A stretch of 64,000 nucleotides of DNA from Sphingomonas sp. TDK1 (GTDB lineage Bacteria; Pseudomonadota; Alphaproteobacteria; Sphingomonadales; Sphingomonadaceae), in contig NZ_LXVY01000034.1 of NCBI RefSeq assembly GCF_001650735.1, positions 459,611 to 523,610 of the forward strand. The letters run 5' to 3'. Under the pieces are notes generated by a model that was not told where the DNA came from, ran no database searches, and saw only the letters and a program-made list of their open reading frames with translations. Shown here in pieces: positions 26,731 to 35,233 of this stretch. How positions within the stretch are numbered: the stretch's first letter is position 1; each line of letters starts with the position of its first letter. A program made the translations under genes and the position numbers.

Positions 26731-28218
26731 ATGCGCCCGTCGCCTATATCGGTGCGCATGCATCCCGCGCTATTCCAGATCGATCCCCGCGACCCCGTCG
26801 CCACCGCCCTTCGTGACGTCGTTGCCGGTGAAACCGCATCCGGCATTACCGTTTGTCAGGACATTCCCAAGGGCCACAAGGTAGCCTTGCGGCCGATCGC
26901 GGCAGGCGAACCGGTCCACAAGTTCGGTTTCCCCATCGGACGGGCGACCCGGGCGATCGAAGCGGGCGAACATGTACACACCCATAATGTCCAGACCGCC
27001 CTGCAGACGAGCGGCACCTATGCCTATAACCCGGCATTCGAGGCCGGCCCCGCCGCGGAGGGGCCGGGCTTCCTTGGCTACCAGCGTGCCGATGGTCGGG
27101 TTGGCACCCGCAACGAAATCTGGATCCTGCCCACGGTAGGCTGTGTGGGCCGCACCGCCGAAAAGATCGCGGAACGTGCCGCTGCCAAGTTTGCCGGACG
27201 GGTCGATGGGATCCATGCCTTTGCCCATCCCTTCGGCTGCTCCCAACTGGGCGACGACTTGGAAGGCACGCGCGCCATCCTGACCGCGCTTGCGAGCCAC
27301 CCCAATGCGGGAGGCGTGCTCCTCGTAGGTTTAGGATGCGAATCCAACCAGATGAGCACGATGCTGCACGGGATTTCTCAACCAAATCTGCGCACCATTG
27401 GGGCCCAGGCCGCGGGGGATGAGGTCGAGGAAGGAATTGGCCTAGTTGAAGAGCTTATCGTTCAAGCTGAACAGTGTGTGAGAACAGCGCAGACAATCGA
27501 CAAGCTTGTTGTCGGGGTGAAGTGCGGAGGTTCAGACGGATTCTCCGGATTGACCGCCAACCCGTTGGTCGGCCGCATGAGCGATGCAATAACCGCAAGC
27601 GGCGGCACGGCCATCCTCACGGAAATCCCTGAGATATTCGGGGCGGAGCAGTTGCTGATGGCGCGCGCCGAAAACAGCGATGTCTTCGAACGCATCGTTA
27701 CGCTGGTGAACGGCTTCAAGGCCTATTTCACCCGACATGGCGAGCCGGTGTCCGAGAACCCCTCGCCCGGCAACATCGCGGGCGGCATTACCACACTGGA
27801 GGAAAAATCGCTCGGCGCGGTGCAGAAGGCGGGCCATGCGACTGTTACCGACGTCCTCGAATATGGCGGCCATGTATCCCGTCGCGGCCTCGCCTTGCTG
27901 GAAGCACCCGGCAATGACGCGGTGTCGAGCACTGCGCTCGCCGCCGCGGGTGCCACGGTCATTCTGTTCACCACAGGGCGCGGCACGCCCCTCGGCTTCC
28001 CGGTCCCTACGGTGAAGATTGCATCGAACAGCGATCTTGCCTCTCGTAAGTCCGGCTGGATCGATTTTGACGCGGGTAAGGTGCTGTCAAACGGCCTCGC
28101 CGCCACGGCAGATGCACTGCTTGCCCGGATTGTCGCAATTGCATCGGGCGAGTCGACCGCCGCCGAGCGCAACGGCGAACGCGAAATCGCCATCTGGAAA
28201 CGTGGCGTCACGCTTTGA
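26731..28218 (+). CDS. UxaA-family altronate dehydratase
   Basis: The roughly 495-residue protein contains the small N-terminal SAF domain (about residues 15-100) and the large C-terminal catalytic domain of the altronate/galactarate dehydratase family. Cys and His residues likely binding iron lie in TVGCVG, HPFGCSQLGDDLEG, GLGCESNQ and KCGGSDGFSG. It would dehydrate D-altronate or a related sugar acid. AGAAGG eight bases upstream supports this ATG; a second in-frame ATG at 26758 is also possible. Between about 27325 and 27560 codon choice shifts to AT-rich, otherwise rare codons (TTA, AGA, ACA, CTA), while family motifs remain intact. Confidence 0.88.
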   Translation: MRPSPISVRMHPALFQIDPRDPVATALRDVVAGETASGITVCQDIPKGHKVALRPIAAGEPVHKFGFPIGRATRAIEAGEHVHTHNVQTALQTSGTYAYNPAFEAGPAAEGPGFLGYQRADGRVGTRNEIWILPTVGCVGRTAEKIAERAAAKFAGRVDGIHAFAHPFGCSQLGDDLEGTRAILTALASHPNAGGVLLVGLGCESNQMSTMLHGISQPNLRTIGAQAAGDEVEEGIGLVEELIVQAEQCVRTAQTIDKLVVGVKCGGSDGFSGLTANPLVGRMSDAITASGGTAILTEIPEIFGAEQLLMARAENSDVFERIVTLVNGFKAYFTRHGEPVSENPSPGNIAGGITTLEEKSLGAVQKAGHATVTDVLEYGGHVSRRGLALLEAPGNDAVSSTALAAAGATVILFTTGRGTPLGFPVPTVKIASNSDLASRKSGWIDFDAGKVLSNGLAATADALLARIVAIASGESTAAERNGEREIAIWKRGVTL

Positions 28219-28344
28219 TGCGCGCTTTGTTCCACGCAGATGCGGTAAATGATTGCCGCACTGCGGTGGTCCGCATTTCCCCTGGATTGATGCTGCAAGC
28301 TGAAAGGGTTAGCCGTTGAACCGGGCAGAGATCGGGTGGATGGA

Positions 28345-28575
28345 ATGGCTGAATTCTTCGTATTTGTCTACGCAATGGCCTCCGGCTTCGTGCTGCTGAC
28401 GATGCAGCGCAACCGGCGTGAGCAGCGCACCGACGCACCGATCGTGACGCTGGTGGGCTGGGGACTGTTCTCGCTCTCCTCCACCCTCGCCCTGCTGCTG
28501 GGTGCCGTCGCCCTGGCGCTGGCGCTTGGCATGAACATGCCGCTGCCCGCCGGGTTCGAGAGCTTCGCGCTCTAA
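28345..28575 (+). CDS. Small two-helix membrane protein, function unknown
   Basis: The 76-residue protein has two predicted membrane helices (about residues 5-22 and 37-63) separated by a charged loop RNRREQRTD. I do not recognise a family. It starts at ATG (MAEFFVFVYAM); a GTG three codons upstream is an alternative. The gamma carbonic anhydrase gene begins 5 bp after its stop, suggesting cotranscription. Confidence 0.65.
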   Translation: MAEFFVFVYAMASGFVLLTMQRNRREQRTDAPIVTLVGWGLFSLSSTLALLLGAVALALALGMNMPLPAGFESFAL

Positions 28576-28580
28576 CCGCG

Positions 28581-29105
28581 GTGCCGCTCTACGCCTTCGG
28601 GGGCAAGGTGCCGCGTGTCGCGCCCGATGCCTGGATCGCGCCCAGCGCCGAGCTGATCGCCGATGTGCATGTCGGCAGCGCCGCCAGCATCTGGTTCGGC
28701 GCCGTCGTGCGCGCGGACAATACGCCGATCCTGATCGGGGCGCGTAGCAACATCCAGGAGGGCGCCCTGCTCCATTCGGACCCGGGTGCCCCGTTGACGA
28801 TTGGCGAGGAGGTGACGGTCGGCCACCATGCCGTGCTGCACGGCTGCACCATCGGTGACGGCAGCCTGATCGGCATGGGCGCCATCATCCTCAATCGCGC
28901 GATAATCGGCCCCGAATGCTTGATAGGCGCTGGTGCGCTGGTCACCGAAGGCAAGCAATTCCCGGCGGGCCATCTGATTGTCGGCAGCCCGGCGCGCGCC
29001 GTTCGCCCGCTCGAGGACTCGCAGCGGGCCATGCTGCGGGCCAGCGCCGCACTGTACGCCTCCAAACAGCGTGAATATGCCGCCGGGCTTGTCCGAATCG
29101 ACTGA
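28581..29105 (+). CDS. Gamma-class carbonic anhydrase-like protein
   Basis: This 174-residue left-handed beta-helix protein is built from hexapeptide repeats (about residues 20-145). It has the His ligands of the gamma carbonic anhydrase metal site in ALLHSDPG and VGHHAVLHGC, and an alpha-helical C-terminus. It starts with GTG, 5 bp after the small membrane protein. Bacterial members of this family (YrdA/PaaY-like) are often called carbonic anhydrases, though activity is not always shown. Metal binding is supported by the three His; activity is inferred. Confidence 0.9.
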   Translation: MPLYAFGGKVPRVAPDAWIAPSAELIADVHVGSAASIWFGAVVRADNTPILIGARSNIQEGALLHSDPGAPLTIGEEVTVGHHAVLHGCTIGDGSLIGMGAIILNRAIIGPECLIGAGALVTEGKQFPAGHLIVGSPARAVRPLEDSQRAMLRASAALYASKQREYAAGLVRID

Positions 29106-29217
29106 TTCGCGCGCTTTCGTCCAGCGGCCGCTCGCCAGTGCCCCACCGCGCGAACCGTTGCCGTAGCGTCGCCGGGCACTGCCTAGACAGGCCGATCGGC
29201 TGCGGTATCACTTTGTC

Positions 29218-30162
29218 ATGGCGTTACCGGCTCTCTTCGATCGTCTGCGGCTTCCCGTCATCGGCTCGCCGCTTTTCATCATCTCCTGCCCCGAGTTGGT
29301 GATCGCCCAGTGCAAGGCAGGGATCGTCGGATCCTTTCCGGCGCTGAACGCGCGGCCCCAGAGCCAGCTCGACGAATGGCTGCACCAAATCACTGAGGCG
29401 CTCGCCGCCTGGGACCGCGATCATCCCGAAACGCCGGCAGCACCCTTTGCGGTCAATCAGATCGTTCATCGCTCCAACCCACGCCTGGAAGAAGATGTTT
29501 CGACATGCGCCAAGTGGAAGGTGCCGATCGTCATCACCTCCCTGGGCGCGCGGCCGGAACTCAACGAGGCGGTGCATGCCTGGGGCGGCATCACGCTCCA
29601 CGACGTGATCGACGATCGCTTTGCCCATAAGGCAGTCGAAAAGGGCGCGGATGGGCTGATCCTGGTCGCTACCGGCGCTGGTGGCCATGCGGGGCGGCTG
29701 AGCCCTTTCGCGCTTGTCCAGGAAGTCCGGGCCTGGTTCGACGGCCCCATTGCCTTGTCAGGCGCGATCGCTACCGGCGGCGCCATACTGGCTGCCCAGG
29801 CGATGGGCGCGGACCTCACCTATATCGGCTCGCCCTTCATCGCCACCGAAGAGGCCAACGCGGTCCAAGCCTATAAGCAGGCGATCGTCGACGGCCATGC
29901 CGAAGACATCGTCTATTCCAATCTCTTCACCGGCGTGCACGGCAATTATCTGCGCGCCTCGATTGTCAATGCGGGCCTCGATCCGGACCATCTCCCGGAG
30001 AGCGATCCCAGCGCGATGAATTTCGGCGGCGCCAAGGCCTGGAAAGACATTTGGGGTTCGGGCCAAGGCATCGGCGCGGTCCATGCCATCGAGCCAGCCA
30101 GCGCGCGCATCGAGCGCCTGCGCGAGGAATATGCCGCGGCACGCGCCCGGCTGGCGCTCTAA
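29218..30162 (+). CDS. Nitronate monooxygenase-like FMN oxidoreductase
   Basis: The 314-residue TIM-barrel flavoprotein is of the 2-nitropropane dioxygenase/nitronate monooxygenase family. Visible motifs are VIGSPLFIISCPELVIAQCKAG at the N-terminus and the FMN-phosphate motifs VATGAGGHAG and SGAIATGGAILAAQAMGAD. The HG..SP pattern around the barrel suggests the enzyme could oxidise nitronates or act as an enoyl-type reductase. It starts at ATG preceded by little ribosome-site character. The DUF1465 gene converges on it with 4 bp between stops. Confidence 0.87.
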   Translation: MALPALFDRLRLPVIGSPLFIISCPELVIAQCKAGIVGSFPALNARPQSQLDEWLHQITEALAAWDRDHPETPAAPFAVNQIVHRSNPRLEEDVSTCAKWKVPIVITSLGARPELNEAVHAWGGITLHDVIDDRFAHKAVEKGADGLILVATGAGGHAGRLSPFALVQEVRAWFDGPIALSGAIATGGAILAAQAMGADLTYIGSPFIATEEANAVQAYKQAIVDGHAEDIVYSNLFTGVHGNYLRASIVNAGLDPDHLPESDPSAMNFGGAKAWKDIWGSGQGIGAVHAIEPASARIERLREEYAAARARLAL

Positions 30163-30166
30163 GCCC

Positions 30167-30628
30167 TCAGAAGGCCCCGCTGAGCCGATCCAGCATGCGC
30201 CGGGCGGGACTTGGCACCGCCACGCCCGGCACATCGAAAGCGGAATCCAGTCGGGCAACGCGGCGATAGAGATCAATGCTCGACCGGACGATCGCGACTG
30301 CCTGATGGGGCATGCTCTCCAGCAGGACCGGGTCGGTTTCCGGCGCGGGACCCAGGCGACGGCCCGCCGTGCGCGCATCGGCCAGTTGCAGTTCCCCTGC
30401 ATCGACAGCGCGCTGGGTGAGCAACCAGGCAATCACGTGCATCAGCCGCGTCGTGACCTTCAGCGACTCGCACGAAAAGGCGACACGGGTCAGCGCCTCC
30501 AGCGCGTCACGCTCGTCGCGGCCCAGCTGGTCGAAATAACCGCGCGCCTCATCAGCGAGCACCATCGCCTCGACATATAGCGAGTCGACCAGACGACGAT
30601 GGAGGGTAATGGCGTCCTGCCCGTTCAT
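30167..30628 (-). CDS. rcdA: DUF1465 family protein, RcdA-like CtrA-degradation adaptor
   Basis: The 153-residue helical protein matches DUF1465, the family of Caulobacter RcdA. RcdA bridges the ClpXP protease to the cell-cycle regulator CtrA, with CpdR and PopA. Characteristic segments are SLYVEAMVLADEARGYFDQ, LTRVAFSCESLKVTTRLMHVIAWLL and a disordered C-terminal part. RcdA is confined to alphaproteobacteria, so the gene is also a lineage marker. It lies 74 bp downstream of a YdcH-type gene on the same strand. Adaptor function is inferred from the family. Confidence 0.85.
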   Translation of the reverse strand: MNGQDAITLHRRLVDSLYVEAMVLADEARGYFDQLGRDERDALEALTRVAFSCESLKVTTRLMHVIAWLLTQRAVDAGELQLADARTAGRRLGPAPETDPVLLESMPHQAVAIVRSSIDLYRRVARLDSAFDVPGVAVPSPARRMLDRLSGAF

Positions 30629-30701
30629 TCCGGCCTAGCTGCCACAGGTACGGGTCACGCGGAAAGCCCCAAACGCGCGACAGCGCAACATGGCGAAACG
30701 A

Positions 30702-30899
30702 TCACGCGATAATGTCGGGAATCAGCTGGTCCTCAAGGATCGAGATCTCATCTCGGAGCTTGAGCTTGCGCTTTTTCAGCCGGGCGATTTGCAGCTGGTC
30801 ACCCGTCCCGGAGTCGACAAGAGCGAGGATGGCGGCATCCAGATCGCGATGCTCCGCGCGCAGTGGCTCCAGCCGCCGCCGGATCTCGCTCTCGTCCAT
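30702..30899 (-). CDS. YdcH-family (DUF465) small coiled-coil protein
   Basis: This 65-residue protein is typical of DUF465: two helices, with the basic motif QIARLKKRKLKLRDEI followed by acidic residues and a short tail. A GTG or longer start upstream is possible, but MDESEIRRRLE fits the family length. The function of YdcH proteins is not established. A second, shorter member is encoded divergently 160 bp away, and rcdA lies directly downstream. Confidence 0.85.
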   Translation of the reverse strand: MDESEIRRRLEPLRAEHRDLDAAILALVDSGTGDQLQIARLKKRKLKLRDEISILEDQLIPDIIA

Positions 30900-31060
30900 T
30901 CCCTGCCCCCAGTGCACGCGACTCGCCGGATCGTGCTCCGGCGCACGGACCATCGCGGCTTTTCGCCCTTCTGTCGATCAGTGTTGATTCTGCACGCGAC
31001 AAAGCTGGCGAAACATGATGTAGTTCGCACCCCTCAGAGTCGTAGAAGGAGGACTGCTTC

Positions 31061-31213
31061 ATGCACACCGCGCATCTTTCGGCACTTAACGCCAAACATT
31101 CGCAGCTTGATCAGCGAATCGCCAACGAAACGCAGCGCCCCCTCCCCGATCACATACTCATTGCGCAATTGAAGAAACAGAAACTGCGCGTCAAGGAAGA
31201 GATGCAGCGCTAG
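31061..31213 (+). CDS. Short YdcH-family (DUF465) protein
   Basis: This 50-residue protein was found by reading the plus strand by eye. It begins MHTAHLSALNAKHSQLDQRI and ends with the family signature HILIAQLKKQKLRVKEEMQR, matching the C-terminal half of DUF465 members. A strong ribosome site (GAAGGAGGA) sits eight bases before the ATG, which makes it a real gene despite its size. It is divergent from the longer YdcH gene at 30.7 kb. Function unknown. Confidence 0.85.
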   Translation: MHTAHLSALNAKHSQLDQRIANETQRPLPDHILIAQLKKQKLRVKEEMQR

Positions 31214-31356
31214 CTATCTCGTCCACAGACTATTTGTCGTGATCTTGGACTCGCGTAGCGCAAGGGCGTTGCGCGAGCCCGGATCGGGTTCAACCAATAA
31301 GACGTCCGCACAGGTCCGGGGCGGTTCACCCCATGGATTTGCGCTGCCTACCCGCG

Positions 31357-31731
31357 TCAGCGACGTGTGAGGATGGGCTTCACATAGTCAGGGGTTCGCG
31401 TGCCGCCGCCTACGGGCTTGCGGGCCAGCTTCGGATCGATCTCGTGATCGAAGGCCACGCCCACACGTCCCTCGGCTGCCCAGGCGATCTTGCCCTTCAC
31501 CCAGCCCACGCCGCGCACTTCGACTTCCACGGGTGTGCGAAGGCTCACCGGCGCGGCATATTCCGCCATCAGACCGCCAGCCGAAAGATTTCGGACCCGC
31601 ACCGTCCCCGCATCCTCTGCGTCCACGCGGAATTGCGCGGTCAGCAACAGGCTGTCGCGAACGCCACTGCGCTTCCCCGCGAAATCATCCGCGGAAAGCG
31701 TGTTGGTGGGGATGTAAGACTGCTGGTCCAT
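31357..31731 (-). CDS. PilZ-domain protein, predicted c-di-GMP receptor
   Basis: The 124-residue protein is a single PilZ domain (about residues 18-105). Both c-di-GMP-binding motifs are intact: RxxxR as KRSGVR near residue 20 and NxSxxG as RNLSAGG near 47. It should therefore bind c-di-GMP and act on a partner yet unknown. Two predicted c-di-GMP-synthesising proteins are encoded at 24.2 and 49.8 kb. It has its own short transcription unit between the short YdcH gene and dksA. Confidence 0.9.
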   Translation of the reverse strand: MDQQSYIPTNTLSADDFAGKRSGVRDSLLLTAQFRVDAEDAGTVRVRNLSAGGLMAEYAAPVSLRTPVEVEVRGVGWVKGKIAWAAEGRVGVAFDHEIDPKLARKPVGGGTRTPDYVKPILTRR

Positions 31732-31847
31732 TGTTGGCTCTCAAACGCGGATTCGCACCCGAAGGGAAGTAGACCAACAACTCTTAACGAAAGGATTAAC
31801 CGGAATCCGCTCCGGAAAAATGCCGGAGCGGATTTCCGCCGTGGATT

Positions 31848-32315
31848 TTACTCGTCCCGGCTGATCTTCTCGTTGCGCTCGTGCCGCTCCTGCGCCTCCA
31901 CGGTCATCGTGGCAGTAGGACGGGCCTCGAGGCGGCCGAGCGGGATCGGCTCGCCAGTCACCTCGCAATAGCCATACTCACCTTCTTCGATCCGACGGAG
32001 CGCCGCGTCGATCTTGGCGATGAGCTTGCGCTGCCGATCGCGGGTGCGCAGTTCGATCGACCAGTCGGTCTCGCTCGACGCACGATCGGTGAGATCCGCT
32101 TCGCGCAGCGGTTCCGACTGGAGCTGGTTCAGCGTGCCTGCCGCTTCGCGATAGATCGCGTCCTTCCAGGCATTCAGCTTGGCGCGGAAATATTCCTGCT
32201 GCCGAGGATTCATGAAGGGTTCGTCGTCACTCGGCCGGTACCCATCGTCGCCATCGTTGGCGGCCGGAGGAACGCTTTTATCGTGCTCGTCAAAACGGCC
32301 CAAAACAGTTGCCAT
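31848..32315 (-). CDS. dksA: DksA-type RNA polymerase-binding regulator, Cys-poor
   Basis: DksA binds the RNA polymerase secondary channel and works with ppGpp to control rRNA and amino-acid promoters. The 155-residue protein has the coiled-coil body (MNPRQQEYFRAKLNAWKD onward) and the DksA C-terminal segment RIEEGEYGYCEVTGEPIPLGRL. Only one of the four zinc-finger cysteines of the E. coli protein remains; the others are Thr, Ala and Glu-type residues. Such Cys-poor forms are common in alphaproteobacteria and do not depend on zinc. The ATG at 32315 is used; a longer frame would run into a region without family character. Confidence 0.9.
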   Translation of the reverse strand: MATVLGRFDEHDKSVPPAANDGDDGYRPSDDEPFMNPRQQEYFRAKLNAWKDAIYREAAGTLNQLQSEPLREADLTDRASSETDWSIELRTRDRQRKLIAKIDAALRRIEEGEYGYCEVTGEPIPLGRLEARPTATMTVEAQERHERNEKISRDE

Positions 32316-32586
32316 TCCCACTCTCCACACCAGTCCCCCGGTGGCCAGCCGCCAGGAGACTGCATTGCCCGCAGGCGCTATACTTTCGCAAGCAGCCGTT
32401 AACAAGCCAATGCCGCGAAAGCTTTTTGGCGGGAATTCCCCATAGTTGAGTAGAAATTAGCCCCGCCTGAACCAGCTGCGCCTTTTCGCGTTTCTGTGCG
32501 AGACAAAAGGCGGGCCCGTGCCGTCCCGAAACGGTCCTTGTCCTGATTTCGAACGATTGCGGATGCATCATCATGCGTCTTCGGGG

Positions 32587-32625
32587 GGCGGCGGCAGAAG
32601 GCGATTTCCCCTGCCGCCGCCTTTT
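32587..32625 (+). terminator. Intrinsic terminator without an obvious upstream plus-strand gene
   Basis: GGCGGCGGCAG (32587-32597) pairs perfectly with CTGCCGCCGCC (32611-32621) across a 13-base loop and is followed by TTTT on the plus strand. Both neighbouring genes (dksA and the host-attachment gene) are on the minus strand, where the T-tract would be missing. It may end an unannotated plus-strand RNA from the 32.4-32.6 kb gap, or be a weak minus-strand terminator. Confidence 0.5.
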
Positions 32626-33080
32626 CATGCCGAAAGCAGCGCCGATTCGATCGCCGGCACAGGATGATCGGTCAGGTCCTTGGCGAGTTCGCCCTTCAAT
32701 CGATCACTGACGCTGCTGTGATAGTGCTTGCGCAGCTCGCCCAGCGTCTTGGGCGGCGCGACGATGATAAGGGATTCGAAGCTGTTGCGGAGCGCCGCCT
32801 CCTTCAGCATCGCCGCGACCTCGGCGGCGAAACGATCTTCTTCCAATTGATGGAAATCGGTTTCGCCCATCGTCCCGCCGGACGATGCGAATTGCCCGCC
32901 GCCGCGCGTGGAAGCCGCCGCACCGGACGAATCGGTTTTCTGGTCGGAGTCCTTGGGGTTCGGATGCAACTCCTTTCGGACCACCTGAAGGTTCGGATAT
33001 TCGGCATCGCCTTCATTGCGCAGCATCAGCAGCTTGCGTCCGTCGGCCACCACCACCATCGCGTCGTGCGGAACCTGCAT
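32625..33080 (-). CDS. Host-attachment family protein
   Basis: The 151-residue protein matches the 'host attachment' family (Pfam Host_attach) first named from Agrobacterium. It has an N-terminal beta-strand (DAMVVVADGRKLLML), a disordered Ser/Gly/Asp-rich middle (about 40-75), and a C-terminal helix-sheet part with LIIVAPPKTLGELRKH. The fold is related to the peptide-release-factor-like/baeRF group, so the biochemical role may be different from the name. AAAGGAG seven bases upstream supports this ATG rather than longer frames. It is divergent from serS. Confidence 0.85.
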   Translation of the reverse strand: MQVPHDAMVVVADGRKLLMLRNEGDAEYPNLQVVRKELHPNPKDSDQKTDSSGAAASTRGGGQFASSGGTMGETDFHQLEEDRFAAEVAAMLKEAALRNSFESLIIVAPPKTLGELRKHYHSSVSDRLKGELAKDLTDHPVPAIESALLSA

Positions 33081-33173
33081 TGCGCTCTCCTTTGGCTGCT
33101 CGCTTGGGCAAGACCAACGGATGGGCGGCGGCGGGGTTGCGTGGGGAACAGGGCCCGGCCATAGGCTCGTGCC

Positions 33174-34454
33174 ATGCACGACATCCGCTTCCTCCGCGAA
33201 CATCCCGAAGCTTTCGACCAAGGCCTAGCCAAGCGCGGCCTGGAACCGCAGTCGGAGGCGCTGCTGGCGCTGGACGAGCGCCGCCGCGCACTGGTCACCG
33301 AACTGCAGGCGGGGCAAGCCCGCCGCAACGAAGCCTCCAAGGCGATCGGTGCCGCCAAGGCGAAGAAGGACGAGGAAACCGCCTCGGCGCTGATGGCGGA
33401 GGTCGGAGCGCTCAAGGAACGGCTTCCCGCGCTCGAGGCAGAGGAAAAGTCAGTCGGCGACGAGCTCGAAGGCCGGCTCGCGACGCTTCCCAACCTGCCC
33501 TACCCCGATGTGGCGCTGGGCGCCGACGAGAACGACAATGTCTTCGTGCACGAGCGCGGCACGATCCCCGCCTTCGGTTTTACGCCGAAGGAGCATGATG
33601 CGATCGGCCCGGCGCTTGGCCTGGACTTCGAGACCGGCGCCGCCATGTCCGGCGCGCGCTTCACTTTTGTCCGCGGCCATGCCGCCCGGCTGCACCGCGC
33701 GCTGGGCCAGTTCATGCTCGATACGCTGACCGGAACCTACGGCTATGAAGAATGCGTGCCGCCCCTGCTGGTGCGCGACGAGGCGCTGTTCGGCACCGGC
33801 CAGCTGCCCAAGTTCGCCGAGGACCTGTTCCAGACCACCGATGGCCGCTGGCTGATTCCCACCGCCGAGGTTAGCCTCACCAACGCGGTGCGCGAGAAGA
33901 TCCTGACGGAGGAGGAACTGCCCCTTCGCCTCACCGCCCTCACCGCCTGCTTCCGTTCCGAAGCGGGCGCGGCGGGCCGTGACACACGCGGCTTTATCCG
34001 CCAGCACCAGTTCGAAAAGGTCGAGATGGTGTCGATCACTACCCCGGACCAGTCCGAGGCAGAGCATGAGCGGATGACCGCCGCCGCCGAGGACGTGCTT
34101 ACCAAGCTCGGTCTCGCCTTCCGCCGGATGAAGCTGTGCAGCGGCGACATGGGCTTCACCGCCGCGCGCACCTACGATCTCGAAGTATGGCTGCCGGGCC
34201 AGGATCGCTATCGCGAGATCTCGTCCTGCTCGACCTGCGCCGATTTCCAGGCCCGCCGCATGAATGCGCGCTACCGCCCGGAGGGCGAAAAGAACACGCG
34301 CTTCGTCCATACGCTCAACGGCTCGGGTCTGGCGGTGGGCCGAACACTGGTCGCCGTGCTGGAGAATTATCAGCAGGAAGACGGATCGGTGGCGGTGCCG
34401 GCGGTGCTCCAGCCGTATCTTGGCGGACTGAACCGGCTCGAACCGCGCAGCTGA
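33174..34454 (+). CDS. serS: Seryl-tRNA synthetase
   Basis: The 426-residue class II synthetase charges tRNA-Ser (and selenocysteine tRNA where present). It has the N-terminal antiparallel coiled-coil arm (about residues 28-100), motif 2 around TACFRSEAGAAGRDTRGFIRQHQFEKVE and motif 3 in NGSGLAVGRTLVAVLENYQ. Length and motifs are complete. Its TGA overlaps the surE ATG by one base (TGATG), and the two are likely cotranscribed. Confidence 0.97.
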   Translation: MHDIRFLREHPEAFDQGLAKRGLEPQSEALLALDERRRALVTELQAGQARRNEASKAIGAAKAKKDEETASALMAEVGALKERLPALEAEEKSVGDELEGRLATLPNLPYPDVALGADENDNVFVHERGTIPAFGFTPKEHDAIGPALGLDFETGAAMSGARFTFVRGHAARLHRALGQFMLDTLTGTYGYEECVPPLLVRDEALFGTGQLPKFAEDLFQTTDGRWLIPTAEVSLTNAVREKILTEEELPLRLTALTACFRSEAGAAGRDTRGFIRQHQFEKVEMVSITTPDQSEAEHERMTAAAEDVLTKLGLAFRRMKLCSGDMGFTAARTYDLEVWLPGQDRYREISSCSTCADFQARRMNARYRPEGEKNTRFVHTLNGSGLAVGRTLVAVLENYQQEDGSVAVPAVLQPYLGGLNRLEPRS

Positions 34455-35221
34455 TGCGGATCCTCCTCACCAACGACGACGGCTATCATGCCCGCGGCCT
34501 CGCGGTGCTGGAGCGGATCGCGCGGACGCTGTCGGACGACATCACGGTCGTCGCGCCGGCGGAGGAGCAATCGGGCAAGGGCCGCTCGCTCACCATCACC
34601 GAGCCGTTCCGCGTCCGCCGCCACGGCGACAACCGCTATGCGGTGAAGGGCACGCCGACCGATTGCGTGATGTTCGCGCTCGCCGAGGTGATGGCGGACG
34701 CCAAGCCCGACCTGATCCTCTCGGGCGTCAACCGTGGCGGCAACCTCGCCGAGGACGTGAGCTACTCCGGCACCGTCTCGGCCGCGATGGAAGGCGCGCT
34801 GGCCGGCATCCGCTCGATCGCGCTCAGCCAGCGCTACGCGCGCAGCGGCATGGGCGACGCGGTGCCCTTCGACACTGCCGAGGCCTGGGGTGAGCGCGTA
34901 CTGCGGCCGCTGCTAGACGTCACCATGGAACCGCGCACGCTGGTCAACATCAACTTCCCGCCCATCGAAGCCGGCGCCGTGCAGGGCATCAAGGTGGTGG
35001 CGCAGGGCTTCCGCGACTATGGCCGCGTGGGGCTCGACAAGCGCCTCGATCCGCGCGGCTTCCCCTATTACTGGCTGGCGATGGGGCGGATGCCGCACCA
35101 GGCGGCACCCGATACCGATCTCGACGCGATCGAGGCCGGGTTCGTCACCGTTACGCCGCTCCATCTCGACCTTACCCACCGCGAATCGATGGACCGGCTG
35201 CGCGGCGCCTATGCGGGCTGA
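34454..35221 (+). CDS. surE: 5'/3'-nucleotidase SurE
   Basis: SurE hydrolyses nucleoside monophosphates and short polyphosphates and is linked to stationary-phase survival. The 255-residue protein has the metal motif LLTNDDGYHARG at the N-terminus, GTPTDCVMFAL and SGVNRGGNLAEDVSYSGTV. The ATG overlapping the serS stop is chosen; an open frame that extends into serS is an artefact of high GC. In many proteobacteria surE precedes pcm and nlpD, but here it is followed by a DUF486 membrane gene. Confidence 0.95.
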   Translation: MRILLTNDDGYHARGLAVLERIARTLSDDITVVAPAEEQSGKGRSLTITEPFRVRRHGDNRYAVKGTPTDCVMFALAEVMADAKPDLILSGVNRGGNLAEDVSYSGTVSAAMEGALAGIRSIALSQRYARSGMGDAVPFDTAEAWGERVLRPLLDVTMEPRTLVNINFPPIEAGAVQGIKVVAQGFRDYGRVGLDKRLDPRGFPYYWLAMGRMPHQAAPDTDLDAIEAGFVTVTPLHLDLTHRESMDRLRGAYAG

Positions 35222-35233
35222 GAACGCACGCCG

